Of a DNA stretch of 32,893 bases, positions 1 through 7,654 are shown in pieces (positions within the stretch are counted from its first letter, which is position 1; the number at the start of each line of letters is the position of its first letter). A program made the position numbers and the translations under genes. The stretch comes from Chloroflexota bacterium (GTDB lineage Bacteria; Chloroflexota; Limnocylindria; Limnocylindrales; CSP1-4). Under the pieces are notes generated by a model. The model was not told where the DNA came from. It made no database searches and saw nothing but the letters and a program-made list of their open reading frames with translations. The stretch spans positions 1-32,893 of the forward strand of contig VBGT01000068.1 in NCBI GenBank assembly GCA_005889475.1, read 5' to 3'.

Positions 1-1242
1 TTCCTCGCGGGCCTCGCGGTGTTCACGGCGGCCTCGCTGCTGTGCGGGTTATCCATCCGTCCGGAGATGCTGGTCGTTGCACGGTTCGTCCAGGGCCTCG
101 GAGGGGCGTTGACGTCTGCCGTCATCCTCGGGATGGTCGTGACGCTCTTTCCTGAGCCGCGCGAGCAGGCGCGCGCGATCGGCATCTACAGCTTCGTCGC
201 GGCAGCGGGTGCATCGATCGGGCTTCTCGCCGGCGGTTTTCTGACCGACGCGCTCAACTGGCACTGGATCTTCCTGGTCAACATCCCGCTCGGGATCATC
301 ACCGCAGTCTTGGCCCTGCGGTTGCTCGAGGCCGACCGGGGGATCGGGCTCGCCAAAGGTGCCGATGCACTCGGCGCCCTCCTGGTGACGGCGGCGCTCC
401 TGCTCGGGGTGTACACGATCATCCGGACGACGGACTTCGGGTGGGGATCCGCCCACACCATCGGGTTCGGGGCGGCCGCGATCGCATCGCTCATGGCCTT
501 CCTCGTCCGGGAGTCGCGGACGGCGAACCCGCTCGTCCCATTCCGCATCTTCGCGTCGCGCAACGTCTCCGGCGCGAACGTCGTGCTGGTGCTCGTCTTT
601 GCGGCCCTCTTCGGGATGTTCTTCCTCGGCAGCCTCTACTTCCAGCGGGTCCGCGGCTATGACCCGCTCGGCATCGGGCTGGCGTTCCTGCCGTTCAGCC
701 TCTCGATCGCGATCCTATCGTTCGCATCCGGGCCGCTGATCACCCGTTTCGGCGCTCGTTCCGTGCTCCTGCCGAGCCTGGCGCTCATGGGCGTTGGGTT
801 GCTGTACTTCTCGCGGGTCCCGGTCGAGGCTGCATATGCCGCCGACGTCCTTCCCGCCCTGTTCCTGCTCGGCGTGGGCTTCGGCCTCGCCTTCCCGTCG
901 CTGATGGCGCTTGGGATGTCGGGCGCGGGCGGGCCCGATTCCGGGCTCGCCTCCGGGCTGCTCATGACGACCCAGCAGGTCGGTGGAGCGTTGGGCCTGT
1001 CGGTCTTCGTCTCGGTGTCGGCCGCACAGACGAACGGGCTCCTCGCTGCGTCGGTCGCGGAGCCGGCGGCTCTTACGAGCGGCTACCAGCTGTCGTTCGC
1101 CATCGGCGCCGGGCTCGTCCTGGTCGCGCTCGTCGTTGCGAGCGCGGTCCTGCGGCCGGCCGAGAAAGCGGAGCAACCGGCGCTGCAGGAGCGCGAGCGG
1201 CCGCTCGGCGAGGCGGCGTTTCCCGCGGCGCGGGTCCGTTAG
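1..1242 (+). CDS. MFS multidrug exporter, DHA2 (EmrB/QacA) type, 5' truncated by window edge
   Basis: The reading frame is open from base 1 (first codons read FLAGLAVFTAAS) and stops with TAG at 1240-1242, so the N-terminus lies upstream of the window. About 413 residues are visible. They form repeated hydrophobic helices typical of the major facilitator superfamily. Near residues 70-97 is a segment ending WHWIFLVNIPLG, the hallmark after helix 5/6 of 14-helix DHA2 drug:H+ antiporters (usually WRWIFLINVPIG). Later helices and a hydrophilic Arg/Glu-rich tail follow. The family exports hydrophobic drugs or cations across the inner membrane using the proton gradient; the substrate here cannot be read. 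The oxidoreductase gene starts 3 nt downstream, so co-transcription is likely. Confident of family, not of substrate. Confidence 0.88.
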   Translation, partial: FLAGLAVFTAASLLCGLSIRPEMLVVARFVQGLGGALTSAVILGMVVTLFPEPREQARAIGIYSFVAAAGASIGLLAGGFLTDALNWHWIFLVNIPLGIITAVLALRLLEADRGIGLAKGADALGALLVTAALLLGVYTIIRTTDFGWGSAHTIGFGAAAIASLMAFLVRESRTANPLVPFRIFASRNVSGANVVLVLVFAALFGMFFLGSLYFQRVRGYDPLGIGLAFLPFSLSIAILSFASGPLITRFGARSVLLPSLALMGVGLLYFSRVPVEAAYAADVLPALFLLGVGFGLAFPSLMALGMSGAGGPDSGLASGLLMTTQQVGGALGLSVFVSVSAAQTNGLLAASVAEPAALTSGYQLSFAIGAGLVLVALVVASAVLRPAEKAEQPALQERERPLGEAAFPAARVR

Positions 1243-1244
1243 CT

Positions 1245-2351
1245 GTGGCTGATTCGAAATTGGGCGTCGGGATCATCGGCGTGAACCCTGCCTGGGGTTG
1301 GGCAGCCACCGCCCACATCCCGGCCCTGCGCGCACTGCCGAACTACGAGATCCGAGCACTCGGCGCGACGAGCCCGGAAGCCGCGCGCGCGGCCGGCGAG
1401 GCCTTCGGAGTCGCCGCGGTCTTCTCGGATCACGAGGAGCTGGTGCGCCAGGCAGACATCGAGCTGGTCGCTGTCACGGTGAAGGTCCCGCACCATCGAG
1501 AGCTCGTCACCGCCGCGCTTGCCGCTGGCAAGGCCGTCTACTGCGAGTGGCCGCTCGGCCGCGATCTCGGGGACGCGCGAGCGATGGCGACGCTCGCCGC
1601 GGAGAGGGGCGTGCGCACGGTGGTCGGGTTGCAGGCTCGTCAGGCGCCAGCGATCGAGTTCGTCAAGGAGCTGCTCGGCGACGGGTACGTCGGCGAGGTC
1701 CTGTCGACGACGATGATCGGCGTGTCGGTCCCGGGCGATGTCGTGGTCCAGCCCAACGTCTACATGCTGGACGGGAACAACGGGGCCAACCTGCTCACGG
1801 TCGCCGTCGGTCACAGCCTGGACACCCTGAACTATGTGCTCGGCGAGTTCGCCGACCTGTCCGCCGTGTCGGCCATCCGCCGGCCGCTGATCACCGCCGA
1901 GCAGACCCGGGAGCAGGTCGTGAAAACGGCCCCTGACCAGGTCGCAGTGATCGGCACCCTCGCGTCCGGGGTGACCGCCAGCGTCCACGTCCGCGAGGCA
2001 GTCGCCGGCGGTACCAGGTTCCTGTGGGAGATCAACGGAACGGACGGAACTCTGCGCATCACCGCTGATGCCGCATTGCCCGAGATCTTTCCGTTGACGG
2101 TGGCGGGAGCGCGTGGCGGTGGCGAGCCAACTGAACTAGCCGTTCGAGCGGCGCTGGCCCAGAAATGGCCGCCGCTGAGCGGCCTCGAAGGAGCGCCGGC
2201 CTACAACGTCGGGCGTGCCTACGCCGCGTTCGCGGCGGACATCGAAAACGGGACCCATAGCGTGCCGGACTTCGCCGACGCCGTCCGGCGCCACGAAGTC
2301 ATCGCCGCCATCGAGAGATCCGCGGCATCAGGGCAACGCATACCGGTGTAG
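1245..2351 (+). CDS. Gfo/Idh/MocA family NAD(P)-dependent oxidoreductase
   Basis: A 368-residue protein starting with GTG at 1245, only 2 nt after the exporter stop. The N-terminal Rossmann fold is visible: beta strand LGVGIIGVN at residues 6-14, followed by the substrate-pocket segment AWGWAATAHIPAL. Residues 100-104 read CEWPL. Most family members have Glu-Lys-Pro here, the lysine acting in catalysis, so Trp102 in its place is unusual. The C-terminal alpha/beta domain (from about residue 125) contains a conserved-looking GHSLDTLNYVLGEF. The family oxidises or reduces sugars, inositols and related polyols in the cytoplasm. Gal80-like regulatory members also depart from the Lys, so a non-catalytic role is possible. 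The substrate is unknown. Confidence 0.85.
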   Translation: MADSKLGVGIIGVNPAWGWAATAHIPALRALPNYEIRALGATSPEAARAAGEAFGVAAVFSDHEELVRQADIELVAVTVKVPHHRELVTAALAAGKAVYCEWPLGRDLGDARAMATLAAERGVRTVVGLQARQAPAIEFVKELLGDGYVGEVLSTTMIGVSVPGDVVVQPNVYMLDGNNGANLLTVAVGHSLDTLNYVLGEFADLSAVSAIRRPLITAEQTREQVVKTAPDQVAVIGTLASGVTASVHVREAVAGGTRFLWEINGTDGTLRITADAALPEIFPLTVAGARGGGEPTELAVRAALAQKWPPLSGLEGAPAYNVGRAYAAFAADIENGTHSVPDFADAVRRHEVIAAIERSAASGQRIPV

Positions 2352-2451
2352 CCAAATAGAACAAGTGTTCGCGCGCCGACAGGAGTCGCACGAGCGAGTA
2401 CCCACGCGGGAGTCCTATTGATCCCGATCGAAGGTGCCGGTCCGATGCTGA

Positions 2452-2474
2452 TAGGCGTGCACCCGGGACGCCTA
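2452..2474. other. Perfect 7-bp inverted repeat upstream of the lipoprotein gene
   Basis: TAGGCGT (2452-2458) and ACGCCTA (2468-2474) are perfect complements separated by GCACCCGGG. It lies 100 nt after the oxidoreductase stop and 44 nt before the lipoprotein ATG. No T-run follows, so it is not a clear terminator; it could be an operator or a 5' leader hairpin. The rest of the 2352-2518 gap shows nothing convincing. Confidence 0.3.
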
Positions 2475-2518
2475 CACGGAAGGAACCTCGCCGCGCGTCC
2501 CGCCGTCCAGCGACTCAA

Positions 2519-2992
2519 ATGAGGTTGCCAGCGCTCGCTGCCGCCGTGCTTGTCACGCTCCTTACTGCCTGTGCCACGCCGCCGGCATCACCCACGCCAA
2601 GCGCGGCCGGCGGCGGCGTCGAGGGCCTGGTGAGTGCGCTGGCAGCCGCCTCGGCGTCAGTACGACAGGCGGATCGCTTCGACGCTGCCCCGCTGCCGGG
2701 CCAGGGCGTCCTCCTGTGCGTCGGTCGCGAGGAAGTCCGTGTCTACGTCTTCACCACCGAGCAGGCGCGGTTGGCGGCTGCGGCCAGCATCGATCCCATT
2801 GACCCATCCCACATCGGTACTTCGATCGTCGAGTGGACCGGCAACCCGCGGTTCTGGCAGCGCGATCGGATCCTCGTCCTGTATCTCGGAACGGATGCTC
2901 CGACCGAGGCCCTCCTGACATCGGTCATGGGTCCACCGTTCGCCCGGGGCGTGGGTGGCGGGCTTGGCGGTCCGAGGGTCAGCGCCTGCTGA
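2519..2992 (+). CDS. Small secreted lipoprotein of unknown function
   Basis: A 157-residue ORF from ATG at 2519. The N-terminus is a clear lipoprotein signal: a short basic start (MRLP), a hydrophobic stretch, and the lipobox LLTAC with Cys18 as the predicted lipidated residue. A Pro/Ser/Thr/Gly-rich tether (about residues 20-36) follows, as expected for a protein anchored outside the membrane. The remaining 120 residues look like one small globular alpha/beta domain; I do not recognise a family. There is no close Shine-Dalgarno; the nearest purine run (GGAAGGAA at 2478-2485) is over 30 nt upstream, so the start is chosen from the signal peptide. The neighbours give no functional hint. Confidence 0.7.
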   Translation: MRLPALAAAVLVTLLTACATPPASPTPSAAGGGVEGLVSALAAASASVRQADRFDAAPLPGQGVLLCVGREEVRVYVFTTEQARLAAAASIDPIDPSHIGTSIVEWTGNPRFWQRDRILVLYLGTDAPTEALLTSVMGPPFARGVGGGLGGPRVSAC

Positions 2993-3069
2993 GAATTGCG
3001 AAATCGATGGGCCGTCGCTGAGCATCGGCCCGATTCGGTCAGACTCGCGCAGCAGGCCAGGCACAGGGA

Positions 3070-3260
3070 TCAATGTCCGCGAACGAGGATCGCGACAGCG
3101 GTGAAGGTCGCGATGGCGCTGATGCCGAGGCCGGTCCCAACGAAGGCATCAGCCTCGCTGACCTTCAGCCGGGCAAATTGGTGAACGCCATGTCTCCCAT
3201 ACCAAGAGCCCGACGACGATCACCAGGCCGAACTCGAGCACCGTCGCCAGCTCGTCAGTG
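3070..3260 (-). pseudogene. Possible decayed small membrane-protein gene (two helices in different frames)
   Basis: On the minus strand one frame encodes a helix-like stretch (VLEFGLVIVVGLLVWE) running to a TGA at 3149-3151. A second frame, overlapping it and ending with TGA at 3070-3072, encodes another (VGTGLGISAIATFTAVAIL). Together they would look like a small two-helix membrane protein broken by one frameshift near 3150-3200. No start codon with a Shine-Dalgarno is evident. Hydrophobic stretches can arise by chance, so this is tentative. The remainder of 2993-3508 holds the 27-residue minus-strand ORF and the copper operator described separately, and otherwise nothing I can support. Confidence 0.25.
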
Positions 3261-3342
3261 GCGCAGTCAGGCGACGGCCGTCGGGGGCCGGATCTGAGCG
3301 GCGGCGGGCGGCACCTGTGCGAGACGGGATCTCGCCCGTGGG

Positions 3343-3426
3343 TCAACCGAATATGGCGACGGCCAAGATCAGCGCCCCCGAAAGGATGCCCATCGCCGCC
3401 AGGGCGATGGTCAGTCGATGAGACAC
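3343..3426 (-). CDS. Possible 27-residue single-helix membrane peptide opposite the copper operator
   Basis: GTG at 3426-3424 opens a 27-codon frame ending TGA at 3345-3343. After VSHR nearly the whole peptide is one hydrophobic segment (LTIALAAMGILSGALILAVA) ending at IFG. It reads away from the CsoR-like operator at 3456-3472, which would sit in its promoter. A TAG in the same frame closes the ORF upstream, so it cannot be the tail of a longer gene from this side. There is no clear Shine-Dalgarno. Coding status is uncertain: it may be a genuine micro-protein, a remnant, or chance. Confidence 0.25.
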   Translation of the reverse strand: MSHRLTIALAAMGILSGALILAVAIFG

Positions 3427-3454
3427 CGCGGACGAGGACTTGGTATCCCCGTTC

Positions 3455-3472
3455 TATACTCCCAGGGGGTAT
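3455..3472 (+). promoter_or_regulatory. CsoR-type copper operator overlapping a -10 box
   Basis: ATACTCCCAGGGGGTAT (3456-3472) is a 17-base near-palindrome centred on A3464, with one mismatch between arms. It matches the known ATACCCCY-GGGGTAT style of operators bound by CsoR/RcnR-family copper or nickel sensors. TATACT (3455-3460) is a plausible -10 hexamer inside it, so a bound repressor would block polymerase. It precedes the YHS protein and CopB genes by 37 nt. By family knowledge, Cu(I) binding to CsoR releases the DNA. A further GGTATCCCC at 3442-3450 could be an extra half-site. No csoR gene is in the window. Confidence 0.65.
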
Positions 3473-3508
3473 CGACATCGACCGTTTCATATCGCAACGG
3501 AGAACATC

Positions 3509-3994
3509 ATGGACCTCGGTCTGACAATCGAGGCACGATCGCCTTCGGCGCTCTTGGCCACGTACACATGCCTGTGCGGATGCCATCCTGAGGTCAGCTA
3601 CGAGCGGGGAGCCAGGCCCGCTGGTGACACCTGTTGCTGTGGCAACGAGTTCACGGTCGGAGTTGGGGCCGACGATCAGCTGACGCCACGCAGCGGGTTC
3701 AACAGGCACCCCGCGGTCTGGGCGATCGGTCCGTCGACGCATGCCAGCGAGCCCGGACACGAGCACGGCGAGCATCACGAATCGAGCGCCGGAACCCCGT
3801 CCTCGAGTGAGCCGACAGACGCAGCCATCGATCCCGTGTGCGGCATGATGGTCGAGCCTGTTGCGGCAAGGGCGAAAGGTCTCTACAGCGTGTATCGCTG
3901 GCGCGATCACTTCTTCTGCGGCAAGGGTTGCAAGCTCGAGTTCGACGAGCAACCCGAGCAGTACCTCGACCCGAGCTACGTGCCGTCGATGTGA
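3509..3994 (+). CDS. Cys-rich/His-rich protein with C-terminal YHS domain, probable copper-handling partner of CopB
   Basis: ATG at 3509, preceded by ACGGAGA, is chosen over the upstream TTG at 3440, which lies before the operator. The 161 residues show three parts. First, a Cys-rich segment with Cys21, 23, 25 (CLCGC) and Cys42-44 (CCCGN). Second, a polar linker with a His cluster at 78-90 (HEHGEHH). Third, a YHS domain at about 107-157 with DPVCGM and the pair C137-x3-C141. YHS domains occur with heavy-metal ATPases and are thought to bind metal. There is no signal peptide or membrane helix, so it is probably cytoplasmic. The operator upstream and the GTGA overlap with copB point to copper chaperoning or sensing. 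I do not recognise the N-terminal Cys motif as a named family. Confidence 0.8.
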   Translation: MDLGLTIEARSPSALLATYTCLCGCHPEVSYERGARPAGDTCCCGNEFTVGVGADDQLTPRSGFNRHPAVWAIGPSTHASEPGHEHGEHHESSAGTPSSSEPTDAAIDPVCGMMVEPVAARAKGLYSVYRWRDHFFCGKGCKLEFDEQPEQYLDPSYVPSM

Positions 3995-6093
3995 GCCACG
4001 GCGCCGCAGGCCAGCACCACCCGGCATCGCCAGGAGACATGAGCCCCGGTCACCCGATGGCTCACATGGCCGGCCATCAGGGCCACGAGGCGGCCGGAGC
4101 CCACGACCGCCACGCCGGCCATTCCGTCGCGATGTTCCGCGACAAGTTCTGGCTCAGCCTGGCCCTGACGCTCCCGGTCGTCCTGCTCAGTCGGGACATT
4201 CAGGACTGGTTCGGCTACCGGGTTCCGGCCTTCCCCGGCTCGGAGCTCGTGCCGGCCGTCATCGGCACGATCGTCTTCGCCTACGGCGGCCTGGTCTTCC
4301 TGCAGGGCGCGCAGCGCGAGCTCGCCGATCGGCAGCCCGGGATGATGACCCTCATCTCGCTCGCGATCATCGTCGCGTTCGTCACCTCCTGGGCTGGGAC
4401 GCTGGGCCTGTTCGAGGTGGAGATCTGGTGGGAGCTCGCGACGCTGATCACGATCATGCTGCTCGGGCACTGGCTCGAGATGCGCTCGATCGCCCAGGCT
4501 CGAGGTGCCCTCGCGGCGCTCGCCGAGCTGCTGCCAGATACGACCGAACGCGTGACTGATAGCGGGACGGAGACCGTCTCGCGCGACGAGCTCGCGGTTG
4601 GCGACATCGTTCTCGTCAGGCCCGGCGCCCGCGTTTCAGCTGATGGAGTCGTCGTCGACGGATCGGCCGACGTCGACGAGTCGATGATCACCGGCGAATC
4701 GAAACCCGTTCCGAAGAAGCCCGACAGCAAGGTTGTCGCGGGGACCGTGGCTGCTGGGGGCAGCCTCCGCGTTCGTGTGTCGGCCGTAGGTGACGAGACC
4801 GCCCTATCGGGGATCATGCGCCTGGTCGAGGCCGCCCAAGCGTCCGGCTCGCGGGCCCAGGCACTCGCCGACCGTGCCGCGGCGATCCTCTTCTACGTGG
4901 CCCTCGCGTCAGGCGCCGTCACACTCGGCTTCTGGTGGCTCCAGGGCGACCGCGAGGGCGCCCTCGTTCGAACGGCGACGGTGCTCGTCATCGCCTGTCC
5001 GCACGCGCTCGGGCTGGCGATCCCGTTGGTGATCGCCATCAGTACGTCACTCGGCGCTCGCAACGGTCTGCTGGTCAAGGACCGGATCGCGCTTGAACGG
5101 GCGCGCGAGCTCCAGGTCGTGATCTTCGACAAGACCGGCACGCTCACGAAGGGCCAGCCCGTCCTGGCCTCCGTCGCAGCAGCTGGTGCGGACGAGAAGG
5201 AGCTGCTGCGGCTGGCCGCGGCGGTCGAGGCCGACTCAGAGCACCCAATTGCCCACGCGATCGTGGAGGGGGCTCGGCGGCGGGGCATCGAGCCCGCGTC
5301 TGCGACTGGTTTCGAGGCGCTGGCCGGTCGTGGAGCCCGGGCGCAGGTCGACGGGCGATCACTGGCTGTTGGCGGTCCGAGGCTGCTCGCGGACCTCGGA
5401 CTCGATCCGACGGCCGAGTCGGAGGCATGGGCGAGGGACGGCCAAACCGTCCTCCACGTCGTCGTGGATGGCAAGGTCATGGGCGCGCTCGGCGTCGAGG
5501 ACGAGATCCGACCGGAGTCGGCTGAGGCGGTCGCCGCCCTGCACGAGCTAGGCCTCAGCGTCGCGATGATCACGGGTGACAGCCAGGCGGTCGCGGACTC
5601 GGTGGCTCGGCGCCTTGGGATCGACGAGGTCGCCGCGGAGGTCCTCCCGGCCGACAAGGCCGACGCCGTCAAGCGATTCCAGGCGGGTGGCCGAAAGGTG
5701 GCGATGGTCGGCGACGGCGTGAACGACGCGCCCGCGTTGGCGACGGCCGACGTCGGGATCGCGATCGGGGCGGGGACCGACGTCGCGGTGGAGTCCGCGG
5801 GGATCGTCCTCGTTCGGAGCGATCCACGCGACGTCGTTGGCGCGATCGAGCTGTCCCGCTCCAGCTATCGGAAGATGGTCCAAAACCTCGTCTGGGCGAC
5901 CGCCTACAACCTCGTCGCCATCCCGATCGCCGCCGGCGTGCTCGTGCCGTGGGGGATCGACCTGCCGATGGCGGTCGGCGCGATCGCGATGAGCGCTTCG
6001 ACGATCATCGTCGCCGCTAACGCCCAGCTACTTCGAGGGCTGCGCCTCCGCCGCGAGCCGATCGCTCCCGAGCCTCGCCTCGCGCCAGCTTGA
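3991..6093 (+). CDS. copB: CopB-type P1B-3 copper-exporting ATPase
   Basis: GTG at 3991 overlaps the stop of the YHS gene (GTGA), giving 700 residues; ATG at 4039 is an alternative. The frame extends upstream to 3838, but that part is a shadow of the YHS gene. The N-terminus carries about a dozen His in the first 45 residues, typical of CopB and unlike the CxxC domains of CopA. Visible motifs are TGES at 234-237 (actuator), CPH at 336-338 in the metal-site helix, DKTGT with phospho-Asp380, the HP pair at 418-419 and GDGVND at 574-579. The last helices carry YN-x4-P and MSASTIIVAANA, the P1B-3 signatures. The protein exports Cu (Cu2+/Cu+, possibly Ag+) from the cytoplasm at the cost of ATP. 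It lies downstream of the CsoR-like operator, so copper induction is expected. Confidence 0.93.
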   Translation: MSHGAAGQHHPASPGDMSPGHPMAHMAGHQGHEAAGAHDRHAGHSVAMFRDKFWLSLALTLPVVLLSRDIQDWFGYRVPAFPGSELVPAVIGTIVFAYGGLVFLQGAQRELADRQPGMMTLISLAIIVAFVTSWAGTLGLFEVEIWWELATLITIMLLGHWLEMRSIAQARGALAALAELLPDTTERVTDSGTETVSRDELAVGDIVLVRPGARVSADGVVVDGSADVDESMITGESKPVPKKPDSKVVAGTVAAGGSLRVRVSAVGDETALSGIMRLVEAAQASGSRAQALADRAAAILFYVALASGAVTLGFWWLQGDREGALVRTATVLVIACPHALGLAIPLVIAISTSLGARNGLLVKDRIALERARELQVVIFDKTGTLTKGQPVLASVAAAGADEKELLRLAAAVEADSEHPIAHAIVEGARRRGIEPASATGFEALAGRGARAQVDGRSLAVGGPRLLADLGLDPTAESEAWARDGQTVLHVVVDGKVMGALGVEDEIRPESAEAVAALHELGLSVAMITGDSQAVADSVARRLGIDEVAAEVLPADKADAVKRFQAGGRKVAMVGDGVNDAPALATADVGIAIGAGTDVAVESAGIVLVRSDPRDVVGAIELSRSSYRKMVQNLVWATAYNLVAIPIAAGVLVPWGIDLPMAVGAIAMSASTIIVAANAQLLRGLRLRREPIAPEPRLAPA

Positions 6094-6383
6094 CCCACTC
6101 CGCCATCAAGGGAGTCTGAGTCAGGCTTGAGGTCGGCAAGCCGGCCAGCGTGACACCGACCAGCTGGCGGACCGCAGCGTTCGACGGCAGCCCGCTCGCA
6201 GCGCCGCGGTTTCGAGTGGCTTGGCGGGACCGACGGCCTCGTCTCGGGCCTTTACCAGCTGATCGAGGTGGTCGCTGGCCGCCCGACGTCCTCCCGCCCG
6301 GGTCAACCCGGCTAGGAGGGTGTCGATCCCATGGAGATGACGAGCGACGGACGAGGACGCTCTCCGAGGCGTCCCCTCTTTGA
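6094..6383. other. Gap between convergent copB and the secreted-protein gene
   Basis: This is 290 nt without a gene I can support. On the minus strand one frame gives a protein-like run (for example HGIDTLLAGLTRAGGRRAA) and a second frame continues it (LVGVTLAGLP), which could be a decayed gene. Neither has a convincing start and I recognise no family. No strong terminator with a T-run was seen. Confidence 0.3.
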
Positions 6384-6944
6384 TCAGCTCGTCTGGATGT
6401 AGATGTTGTCGCCGCCACCCGGATGGTTGAAGTTCACGATCCCGGGCACATCGACGGTGACGCCCTCGGTGAACGGCCCGCCGATGCTCGCGGGAACCTT
6501 GTCGCCGACGACGCAGAAGACAGTGATGATGCCGGAGAGCTCACCGATCGGCGTGCTGAACGTCGCCCGGAACTTCACGGCTCCGCCACACAGATCCGCG
6601 GGGATCGGCTGCCCGAACACCACGCCGCAGCCGTAGGCGTGGAAGCTGATCAGCTGCGTCGCTGTCCAGGTTCCCGACGCGAACAGGCTGCCGTCGGGGA
6701 GGAAGTGCTCGAACTTGCCGCTGGCGGTGATCGACTTGGGGTTGACCCCGAACGTGCCGCAGACGCCCTCGGGGGCGTCGCACGAGATATGGATCGTGTC
6801 GCCGCTCGGCGCGACACCGGCGTTCGCCTCCTCGGCGACGAGCAGATAGGTGTGGCTGGCGCTATCGGCGAAGACCGCCACCGGCGAGATCGCCAGCGCA
6901 ATCGAGACCGCGGCCGCCAGGCTGAACGGTCGTAACCAACGCAT
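6384..6944 (-). CDS. Secreted protein of unknown function
   Basis: Read on the minus strand from ATG at 6944 with AGGAGG 10 nt upstream. GTG at 6950 (two residues earlier) is the alternative, but is only 4 nt from the AGGAGG. About 186 residues. A clear Sec signal peptide covers the first 26 or so (basic MRWLRP, hydrophobic core, then AVFA before DS as the likely cleavage site). The mature part is rich in Gly, Thr, Val and Ile with several short beta-like segments and five Cys (for instance ISCDAPEGVCG and YGCGVV), suggesting a disulphide-stabilised beta fold outside the membrane. I do not recognise a family. It is convergent with copB and separated from the next gene by about 480 nt. Confidence 0.7.
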   Translation of the reverse strand: MRWLRPFSLAAAVSIALAISPVAVFADSASHTYLLVAEEANAGVAPSGDTIHISCDAPEGVCGTFGVNPKSITASGKFEHFLPDGSLFASGTWTATQLISFHAYGCGVVFGQPIPADLCGGAVKFRATFSTPIGELSGIITVFCVVGDKVPASIGGPFTEGVTVDVPGIVNFNHPGGGDNIYIQTS

Positions 6945-6950
6945 GGGCAC

Positions 6951-7427
6951 CGAGCCTCCTTCCCCCCGGGGCGGGTCGGGCTCACCAGTGGCTCAGCGTG
7001 GACGAGGTGGCCGCTGCGTGTCCGCGCGTCTCAGCCTCCCGCAACTCACGCCATTCAGCCACGACACCGCATGTCTTGTCCACGAGATTCCGTATGCGTC
7101 GATGCCAACCGGTGCGTGCCGTCAACGGGAGGGCGGAGGCCGAAGTCGGCCTGATGGTGATCAACGGCGCTGGTCGCGTTCGTCACTGACGATCCGCGGA
7201 GGGCTCAAGGGTGGACCTCCTTGGACCGCCTCAGGCGCCAAGGCGGGAGCCGACACGGCGATGCAAGGGCTACTCGGGCGCCGTCGCGTATGCGGCACGC
7301 GCGTGCAAGGCGGGGGCGGATCCAAGAGCGCCGAGGCGTCGTAGCACCTTACACAGTCGCGATCCCGACGAGCGGCACCGAATGGCTGATGTCGTCATGA
7401 CCGGTTCCGAACAGAAAGGAATGACCG
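6951..7427. other. Non-coding stretch with a strong imperfect hairpin
   Basis: I see no supportable gene in this 477-nt interval, which separates divergent genes and should hold their promoters. One notable structure is a hairpin at 7219-7243: CCTTGG/CCAAGG continued by CGCC/GGCG around a TCA loop, with a 2-nt bulge. A second is AGGCCG-AAGT-CGGCCT at 7137-7152. Neither is followed by a T-run. Short ORFs across the region have no Shine-Dalgarno and no domain-like content. Confidence 0.3.
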
Positions 7428-7654
7428 ATGCGAAAGCTCATCCTCACAATCGTTGCTGCATGCAGTCTTGCGTTCGCCACCGCGTCGGTGGCGCTTGCTG
7501 CACCCCGTCCATGACCCTCCCTGCCGCCGCCTGCAACCCGGGCACGATGAACGCTCATGAATCGATTCCTGAGACGACTGGGACGGGCGCCACGACACCT
7601 GGGCACGTTGCGGTTCCCAGCTCCGAGGAAGGGCCGTGCAGCCACGGCGGATGA
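7428..7654 (+). pseudogene. Small secreted protein gene, split by a one-base frameshift
   Basis: ATG at 7428 is preceded by AGAAAGGA at 7-nt spacing. It opens a textbook signal peptide (MRKLILTIVAACSLAFATAS then VALAA) that stops at TGA 7512-7514 after only 28 codons. In the +1 frame the sequence continues without interruption (SMTLPAAACNPGTMNAHES and on to EEGPCSHGG) to TGA at 7652-7654. Adding one C to the CCCC run at 7502-7505 would join the parts into one secreted protein of about 75 residues. The second frame's stop overlaps the ATG of the next gene (ATGA), which supports it being the true 3' end. This is either a sequencing/assembly indel or a real frameshift. The mature protein is Thr/Pro/Gly-rich with two Cys; family not recognised. 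Confidence 0.6.

Noticed and set aside
3149-4027. 292-residue minus-strand ORF opposite the YHS gene
   Set aside because: Most of it is a shadow of the YHS gene. Only the C-terminal hydrophobic bit outside the gene is noted, as a possible remnant.
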